Part shown: piece by piece, positions 58,051-64,000 of the stretch
How positions within the stretch are numbered: the first letter of the stretch is position 1
Layout: each line of letters starts with the position of its first letter
Assembly (NCBI GenBank): GCA_030278955.1
Contig: JAOANR010000001.1
Coordinates: forward strand, 38,265,708-38,329,707
DNA length: 64,000 nt
Origin: Hygrophila difformis
Lineage: Eukaryota > Streptophyta > Magnoliopsida > Lamiales > Acanthaceae
Direction of reading: 5' to 3'
Position numbers and translations under genes: made by a program
The notes under the pieces: generated by a model
What the model saw: only the letters and a program-made list of their open reading frames with translations
Database searches by the model: none
What the model was told of the DNA's origin: nothing

Positions 58051-59169
58051 ATTTAAGTGAATAATCAACATCCTCACATTTTGAGCCTTGCTCGAAATGT
58101 GAGTAAATCAATTCCTACTTAAACAAATTATCAAAATCAAAATAAAATAAAAGAGGAGGGAGGGAGGGAGAAAATATTAACATGAAAACTATGAATATAA
58201 CTCCGATAGCCTTTTTCGTCAAACCAATTAGGTGTTCGACGATTTTGGCCATGTGTGATCGTTTGGTTCATCGAGCAAGGCAATTGTTCGATGCCCAATA
58301 CTTAGAACAATTCTGATTTTCATCAAAATTGTTCAATCACATTTTTGGATTTTCATAAACATACAAAAGTTAATCTACTTGCAAAAATTAGGTTGGATCG
58401 ATTCTGTTCTTATAAAAGTTATTCCGGATTTTAAATTGCTTTAAATTCCAAAAATACTTTCAATTAATCACAGAATAGATCCAACCGGGAACCTTTTTGA
58501 AGCTTTAATTTTCTTTTTGGTAGTTCCACAAATTCCTGCAAAGCAAACACAGAAGAAGTTATCGGGTTTTCTCAAAAATATCAACATCCTCACATTTAGA
58601 GTCTTAGTACTCTAAATGTGAGTTAATTGATTAATACTCGAATTATTTAATATAATATGCACAGGAGGTTTATATATATAAATATATATATGCATATATG
58701 ATTTTGACTTGCAGAAATTTAGGTTGTGTTAATTATGTGCTTGTGAAAATTATTCCGGATTTTAAATTTCTTTGAATTCCGGATATAATCTTCGGTCAAT
58801 TACAGAATTAATCCAACCGGGAACCTGTAGTCCGAAGGTCTGCTGCTCCATTTGTTGTTTCACCAGTGAGATGGATGGGCGATGGAGCAGCGGTGGAGCT
58901 TCGTGGTCCGGAGGAGGTGGATTAGTGTAGCCCCAATGCTACACTTCCACATTTAACTCCTTACACCAATTTTTGTGGCTCCATGATTCCTGCAAGCAAA
59001 AATACCCAATTGGTTAGGTCTTCCCCTCAAATCAACATCCTCACATTTAGAGTCTTAGTACTCTAAATGTTTAATTGATTTGAGGGTACTTCTCTGTTCT
59101 GAAATATATACACAAAACTAACTATGAGTAATCAGGAGTGTAATTCTCTTAATAAACGACGCTGCATCC
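58051..59169 (-). repeat. Repeated ATCAACATCCTCACATTT hairpin blocks in element Y
   Basis: Copies near 58067, 58582 and 59032 (and 56607). The later two read CACATTTAGAGT, CTTAGT, ACTCTAAATG, a 10-12-bp stem with a 6-nt loop. Each block is preceded by ATTCCTGCAA and, further up, by TCCAACCGGGAACCT and ATTCCGGATTTTAAATT, so a unit of about 450 bp is repeated. A (TA)n run lies at 58669-58700. Confidence 0.8.
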
Positions 59170-59187
59170 TCCCCGGCAACGGCGCCA
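59170..59187 (-). promoter_or_regulatory. Primer-binding site, tRNA-Asp, element Y
   Basis: Minus strand TGGCGCCGTTGCCGGGGA, fully complementary to the 3' end of plant tRNA-Asp (18 nt), directly joined to the LTR end. Confidence 0.92.
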
Positions 59188-60122
59188 TGAAACTTTTGAC
59201 AATTTCCTACACGAGCGTTTTTATAAAATATCCCAAGTTTGAATTTATTAAAAGAAAAGAGTTATGATTCGTGGGAAAGGGGTTTAAGGATATATTTTAC
59301 TTTTTATTACTCATGTGAGAAACTTTGGAATTCAAACGGCGCTGTGGACCTCCCCGGCATGAAACCTTTGACAATTTCCTGCCTTGAAGATCCTTGCCAT
59401 GAAACTTTTGACAAGTTCCCACTACATGAGTATTTTCTGAAACATAAAAATCCTGGTTTTCAATTTTATTTAATGAAAATCGATTTATGAAGGCGGAGTT
59501 GGGATTGGGGATATATTTATAGGTTGTCACGTTTTTATTACTCGTGTTAAGAAACTGTGTCCCCGAAAGCGCACGGAGTCAAAAATTGCAGTATTTATAG
59601 TAAGTACCGGATCGTTCACTGGAGGATGTGCGATGGAAGCAGGGCCCACGTCGTTTAATAAGATTTTCCACTCGGTTACTCGATTCGAGTTTGTGTTTGA
59701 TTATCAACTACTTGACATAATTTAATTTAAGCTATGAAAGCAATTAAAATAAAGCAGATAAAATTATTCTAGAAAGCGAATTAAATTAATCTAAGAAAGC
59801 AATAAAATTAATCTAAGAAAGCGATTAAAATTATTCTAAGAAAGCAGATTTAAAATGAGACAGGAGGGACAGGGAGGAAATAATAAAAATTGGACAAGAT
59901 TCAGATGAAACACAGTTAAACTTCCATTTTGTTACGCAGATCTTAGCTTGGGATAATCCATCAGTTAGCTAACTCTCATGCTTCCTATACCATGTTCCCT
60001 TTAACAGACAGGTACTTACAGTATGGAGTTACATGCCTTAAGACAACAAAATCTAAGATACCACAGATATACAACTGCCCATGCGCAGAGGTATGTCATT
60101 TATCTGTGGTGGACAAGCAACA
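59188..60122 (-). mobile_element. 5' LTR of element Y, cut by element X
   Basis: 935 bp matching 50814-51748. It stops at CAACA where X begins. If the LTR starts at the purine tract, 40 bp of it lie beyond X. TATAAATA at 59521-59514. Confidence 0.88.
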
Positions 60123-60946
60123 TGTAATACCCGAGAAATCAACATCGAGTATTAAATCCGAAAAATTAATTAATTAAATTAATTAATTGGATTTAACTAT
60201 CGCAATCGAAATAATTCCGGGAGAGCGGAATTAAATATTTTCGCACGATAGCAACTCGAAGAGAGTTATCGGAGTATCCAACAAGCGGATAATCCAAATA
60301 TGATTTTTAAAAGATCAAAAATCATATCCCAACTTAATGTGGCATTTAGTTCGATTTTGGATGCTTTGAATCTATCCCAACTTCTTCCCAGATGTTTGTG
60401 GATGTTTTGAGACACCATTGGACGAACCTAGAAGCTTCTAGAAGCCCTACATTGCTGGATATGATGAGAAATGCATGAACTTATTGGATAAGTAGTGTTA
60501 GGTGAATGGATTGAGTTTGGAGGGGTGATGGCTGCATATTTTCGAGGTAAACTACCAATAACTCATTCCCTACCTTCCCTAGGTCCATTATGAGCTCTTT
60601 GGAAGTGGGAGCACAGCCCCAATTAACCTCATTCAACCCCCAAACCTTCCCATTTGCACCATTCCGAAAATCAGATTTCTTTGGAGAGTTGAGAGTTCTT
60701 TGAGAGTGATCTTCTTGTTCCTGAGTTTTTGGACGAGTTGGAAGCATTCCAATCCCTTCTCCTACGTCTAGGTAAGGTTGCTAAACCAATTCCTTGTTCT
60801 TTACTTCGGATTCTAGGCCCTAACATCAAGCTTTTATCCAAACACCTCAAAATAGGATTCGTTCGGTAGATCTTGGAGGTTTGAGGCTGTCCCGGGCGAA
60901 TTTGAGGGTTCAACCAAAGAGGATTTCGACACTACACTCTTGAGAA

Positions 60947-62266
60947 GTAAGTTAATGATGTGCATACCAATTTTTAGAGTGTTTGGTTGAGTATTCTTCG
61001 AGATATAGTTCGATTTTCATCTTGTGCCAAAACTGTCAATTAGGGTTTCTATCCGAGTAGTTTTATTTGTTCTGCGTTTTTCGTCAAGATCCGTTCATTT
61101 TTGGAAGGACTTGTCTAAATGAAAAATGTTCCTAACACCTTAAAGATGGTTCCTGTAAATTTTCATAATTTTTGGACTTGATTTGGTCGACGAAAACGGA
61201 TCTGGTATTTTCTGCTACACATGGTGACAGATTTAAATTTCTAGCATGTCTAGTTTTGTAGTTCATATTTCTCCTAGTTATGGTCGTTTTTGATGGTCGA
61301 CTTCTTCATGAAAATTGTTCATCTGTGTGTCTAGTTTACTCCTGTGAAATTTCAGAATTTTTGGATTAACCTTCGAATTGTTATGGATTTTTAAGTAAAC
61401 TGTGGTCGGATGAACAGTGACCTATGCACCCTTTTGAAAACAAATATCTGAGATGATTTTTTTTGAGCAACTTAGAGTCCGAATTTGCTAAGGCCTATTT
61501 CTGAGAAAAATGTTTATTTTGATGTCGCCTAGCACCTGTAAAATTTTCAGAATTTTTCACAAAGTTTTACTACATTTCCTAATATGATTTTGGAAACTGC
61601 CACAGTGTAGTCTTACCGGTGGAATTTGGTTTCGTACGTTTCGGTAGTTTTTGAGTCGATTGCTACTCTTTGATGAATCCTATGAATTCTGGAAATGTAG
61701 ATATATGTTGTAATGATTAAAATGTGATTTTTGAAACTTTGTGAGTTTTGATCGAGTTAGATGTTCAATTTGGAGGGTAAGTGCACTTGGCGTGGGCTCG
61801 TTGGGCCGCCCCCTCTTTTTGGTGGCCAAAACGGCGCCAAGGAAATATTATTATGTTGCGTGATTGTATGAGTCTATACTCCTAGGTGTATCCGTAGGGG
61901 TTACCTAGGGCTCCGGAGTGTGTCTGTATAGGGTCCGCTGCTCTCACATTGTGGATACCGTCGGCTTGTGGACATAAGTGCCCAAGCGGGTAATTGATCC
62001 CAAAACGGCTAAGGCCCTGGATCGTTGATACCGGCAGCTTGTGGACATAAGCGCCCAAGCGGGTAATGTTTTGGATGTCCTCGATCAAAATGAACATTGG
62101 TGTGGTAAAGTATAAAAAGAAATCCCCGTAAATTATTTTTACTTGCTCGTTAGATTAATTTCCCAACTTTTTATTACTCTTCTAAATCTTTAAATTTTGT
62201 CATGCTATACATTAACTTACTCAGTACCGTTTGTACTGATAAATTGTTATTTCCTATTTTTCGCAG
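60947..62266 (+). other. Predicted LTR leader intron, element X
   Basis: GTAAGTT at 60947; TACTGATAA at 62234-62242; TTTCCTATTTTTCGCAG|AGT ending 62266; span 1,320 nt. Kept in spite of strong divergence elsewhere. Confidence 0.55.
61966..62066 (+). repeat. Two-unit repeat in LTR X
   Basis: Two copies of GCTTGTGGACATAAGYGCCC followed by AAGCGGGTAAT, with a spacer containing CAAAACGGCTAAGG. GCTTG and CAAGC can pair. The GGACATAAG core recalls LTRs D and G. Confidence 0.8.
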
Positions 62267-62622
62267 AGTAAGTGATGGCGCATTGGGATGGGATTCTCAA
62301 AAATAAAGACTTGTCGCATTTTACTGTTATTTTAAATTTCTGCACTTTGGACTTTGATGCTGGACTTTGGACTTTAGTTTTGGCCGCCTGTTTGGCCCAC
62401 GTTTTTATTTGTTTTTAGCTTCCGGACTGATTATTACTGTGATGCATGAAATACTCTGATTTTAATTCGGGCATGATTGAATAGTTTTAAAATTGTTTTG
62501 AAAAATTGATACAACTTAGCCTTAGCATTTTTCTAGATGAGCTCGACTTGGGTCGGGTCTTGTTTAGAAAAGTGTGGCGGTAATGCCCTGGCCTGGGAAA
62601 TCAAATCCGGGGTGTTACAAAG

Positions 62623-62634
62623 TGGTATCAGAGC
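62623..62634 (+). promoter_or_regulatory. Primer-binding site of element X
   Basis: Exact TGGTATCAGAGC, 3 nt after the LTR end. Confidence 0.93.
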
Positions 62635-62882
62635 CCGAAAATTTTCAAGCTATTATTTTTCGGCCCACTATAGAGGCCCAAATTATTTAATATTATTTTT
62701 AAGCAATTTAAGTATTATTTCCATGGAAAAAGGGAATTTTATTTTTGAAACCCATGGAAAGGTATATTTTCCAAATTCGACAAGTCTTAAAAACTTAGTA
62801 CTATTTTTGGGGGGGTAGCATGTGCATTAACAAATTATTTTCATGTGTGGCATATCGCTTAATGTAAAATTTGCATGATTAG
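62635..62882 (+). other. Leader of element X
   Basis: Short AT-rich leader with the CCATGGAAAAAGG...CCCATGG hairpin (62721-62758) and a GGGGGGG run. It ends GATTAG directly before the ORF0 ATG. Confidence 0.6.
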
Positions 62883-63344
62883 ATGGCCGACCCGAGGTTA
62901 CAAGATTCCATCATGCGTTTATTGTGCTCCATGTCGGATATCACGCACGAACTTCGCCATATCTCTAGGGATGCCGCAAACGATAGAAATAGGATTGTGG
63001 CTATAGAGGAGAGGATGGAGGCTATGACCATTAGGAGTACCCAGATGGCTGCTCGCCATGATGCTCTTGCGGCCGAGTTCGAGGATTGCCGACACCACGT
63101 GCATATGTTACAGGGACGCATTTTTGCGTTGGAGGAAGTCATTGTTGGGCTGCAAAACCAGCTTAACCCCGAGCCAGAGATGGAAGAGGAGGAAGAGTTT
63201 GACCCCGATGAGTTCATCAACGTTGAGGAGGAAGAAGAGGACCCCGAGGAGGTTGTGGAGAACCCTCCACTGCCTCTTGATACCGACGAGGAGATCGAGG
63301 CCGATCGCCGGATGCTCGGCTATTCTCCCGACTACCTGATCTAG
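62883..63344 (+). CDS. Extra pre-gag coiled-coil ORF (ORF0), element X
   Basis: A 153-residue frame starts ATGGCCGAC, 249 nt after the PBS, and ends TAG at 63342-63344. Residues 1-100 look helical with heptad-spaced Leu/Ile/Met (IMRLLCSMSDITHELRHI, then FALEEVIVGLQNQL), suggesting a coiled coil. Residues 100-140 are strongly acidic (EMEEEEEFDPDEF, NVEEEEEDPEEVV). There is no zinc knuckle, protease or nuclease motif. The start context matches the ORF of element W (1-264), but elements A, C and F lack it. It is not Gag, which starts 330 nt downstream. Reading-frame integrity in a young element suggests it is translated; role unknown, perhaps a Gag partner or RNA-binding cofactor. Confidence 0.75.
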   Translation: MADPRLQDSIMRLLCSMSDITHELRHISRDAANDRNRIVAIEERMEAMTIRSTQMAARHDALAAEFEDCRHHVHMLQGRIFALEEVIVGLQNQLNPEPEMEEEEEFDPDEFINVEEEEEDPEEVVENPPLPLDTDEEIEADRRMLGYSPDYLI

Positions 63345-63673
63345 ACTTTATCATGCGTACTATCTTGTTGGACTTTTACAGCTTTTCGCTACTAGTTTCC
63401 TATCATTTCCGTACCTATTATTACCGCATATTGATTATCCTGATGGTACCACATTTTATGTAGTGGTGACCTAGTAGTATTTGATGTAGTAGCCTTGTTA
63501 TTAAATCGTTATCATCTAGTGGAATTTCGTATTTAGTATTCTCTTTCCTTTCTTGCCCATTTCAGTGGTCTTTAACACTTAGAACCTATGAGATTGAGTT
63601 CTAACCATAGTCTAACTTGACTATTAACTTTCATCTAACTGCGAATCTAACCTCTGCGTGCTTAATCATCAGA
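63345..63673 (+). other. Spacer between ORF0 and gag, element X
   Basis: About 330 nt, T-rich, with several in-frame stops. The end resembles the leader just before gag in other copies (TTAGAACC..., GCGTGCTTAATCATCAGA). How ribosomes reach gag past ORF0 is not clear from the sequence. Confidence 0.55.
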
Positions 63674-64000
63674 ATGCCGCCCAGAGGGAGACCTAGAGCT
63701 GAGATCCCAGTGAATGAGAACGTTAATGCTCCAGCGGATGCGAACCCGCCGAATCCGGGAGTTCAAGCTAACCCCGTTCCCAACGCACTTGATGAGAGGT
63801 TGAGGACAGTTGAGCAAGTCCTCGTTGCTCTAGGAAATGCTGAAGTCAACCGAGCTCAAGCAGCAGTACCACCCCCAGCAGCTCGCATAAATTATCTGGC
63901 GATGGTGAACCCTTACCAGCCGCCTCATTACGAGGGACAGGAGGATCCCGCGAAGTTGGAGGATTGGCTAAGGACTTTTGACAAACTGCTTACTGCCATC
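63674..64000 (+). CDS. gag: gag, element X (5' part, runs off the window)
   Basis: An open frame of 109 codons from ATG 63674 to the right edge with no stop or shift. It begins MPPRGRPRAEIP, then has the helical LDERLRTVEQVLVALGNAEV segment and the start of the Gag core, NPYQPPHYEGQEDPAKLEDW and RTFDKLL. It is the only gag start in the window with no visible damage. Zinc knuckles would lie beyond the edge. Gag builds the cytoplasmic particle and binds the element RNA. Confidence 0.9.
   Translation, partial: MPPRGRPRAEIPVNENVNAPADANPPNPGVQANPVPNALDERLRTVEQVLVALGNAEVNRAQAAVPPPAARINYLAMVNPYQPPHYEGQEDPAKLEDWLRTFDKLLTAI

Larger units (their letters stand above)
50814..60122 (-). mobile_element. 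LTR retrotransposon Y, non-autonomous, tRNA-Asp primed
   Basis: Two direct copies of 935 bp (50814-51748 and 59188-60122) differ by eye at about ten positions. On the minus strand the right copy ends GTTTCA and is followed at once by TGGCGCCGTTGCCGGGGA, the tRNA-Asp primer site common in Athila/Tat-type gypsy elements. A purine tract stands before the left LTR at 51797-51789. The 7.4-kb interior has no recognisable gag or pol, as in large retrotransposon derivatives. Left flank is GAGTA; the right flank is displaced by element X, which sits inside the 5' LTR. Confidence 0.9.
60123..62619 (+). mobile_element. 5' LTR of element X
   Basis: TGTAATACCCGAG to CCGGGGTGTTACA, 2,497 bp, followed after 3 nt by the PBS. 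Much diverged from the other LTRs but with the same plan: GTAAG at about 60772, GTAAGTT at 60947, palindromic unit pair at 61966-62066, hairpin at 62222-62238, acceptor at 62265-62266. No clear TATA box was seen. Confidence 0.9.
60123..64000 (+). mobile_element. Chromovirus-like element X, 5' part
   Basis: LTR, PBS, leader, extra ORF and the start of an undamaged gag, running off the right edge. It is the innermost and so the youngest of the five nested elements. Whether it carries pol is unknown. CAACA (60118-60122) is its likely left target duplication. Confidence 0.88.

Noticed and set aside
60123..60127. TGTAA as right target duplication of Y
   Set aside because: It is the start of the LTR of X, and it does not match GAGTA at 50809-50813.

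Overview
The window is nuclear DNA of a flowering plant with a repeat-rich genome, most likely a eudicot; the species cannot be told from the sequence. Almost all of it is long-terminal-repeat (LTR) retrotransposon sequence. No ordinary host gene, rRNA, tRNA gene or CRISPR array was found. The dominant family has LTRs of about 2.5-3.2 kb with extended ends (TGTAAYACCC...GGGTGTTACA), an initiator-tRNA-Met primer site 3 nt after the LTR, a Gag with two zinc knuckles, and one surviving integrase C-terminal chromodomain. This fits Ty3/gypsy chromoviruses of the Tekay/Del type. Most copies have lost pol.

Layout. 1-3425: minus-strand element W (partial coiled-coil ORF, PBS, LTR). 3426-3589, 22943-24336 and 35428-35645: pieces of one older GTCGC-repeat sequence split by insertions. 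3590-22937: composite element A, flanked by the target duplication CTAGC, ordered LTR-leader-truncated LTR-gag-LTR-gag-LTR; its last LTR is 8.0 kb because a 1.65-kb piece is repeated four times. 24337-35422: complete gag-only element C (duplication ACTTC) with a minus-strand solo LTR D in its gag (duplication GTACC). 35646-37927: start of LTR E. 37928-47782: element F, inserted in E; its LTR holds solo LTRs D2 and G and is followed by a PBS and a broken gag. 47783-50813: minus-strand element Z, in F. 50814-60122: minus-strand element Y, in Z, with about 0.97-kb LTRs, a tRNA-Asp primer site and no recognisable pol. 60123-64000: element X, in the 5' LTR of Y, with LTR, PBS, an extra coiled-coil ORF and an intact start of gag. 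E, F, Z, Y and X form a five-deep nest.

Main biological points. (1) Every chromovirus-type LTR that keeps the region, on both strands and in all subfamilies, carries an intron-like pair: a GTAAGTT donor, then 1.3-1.9 kb later a CTGAY branch-point-like motif, a pyrimidine tract and AG. (2) The branch-point motif is the 3' arm of a short hairpin whose stem bases change in a compensatory way between subfamilies. (3) The interval between these sites contains, at one position, a minisatellite of short palindromes that differs completely in sequence between subfamilies. Together these suggest an LTR-encoded leader intron with structured content. (4) W and X encode an extra coiled-coil protein between PBS and gag. 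(5) Several gag-only copies join gag to the last codons of the chromodomain at a similar place, suggesting a non-autonomous lineage. All functional statements are inference from sequence patterns; no search or folding was run.
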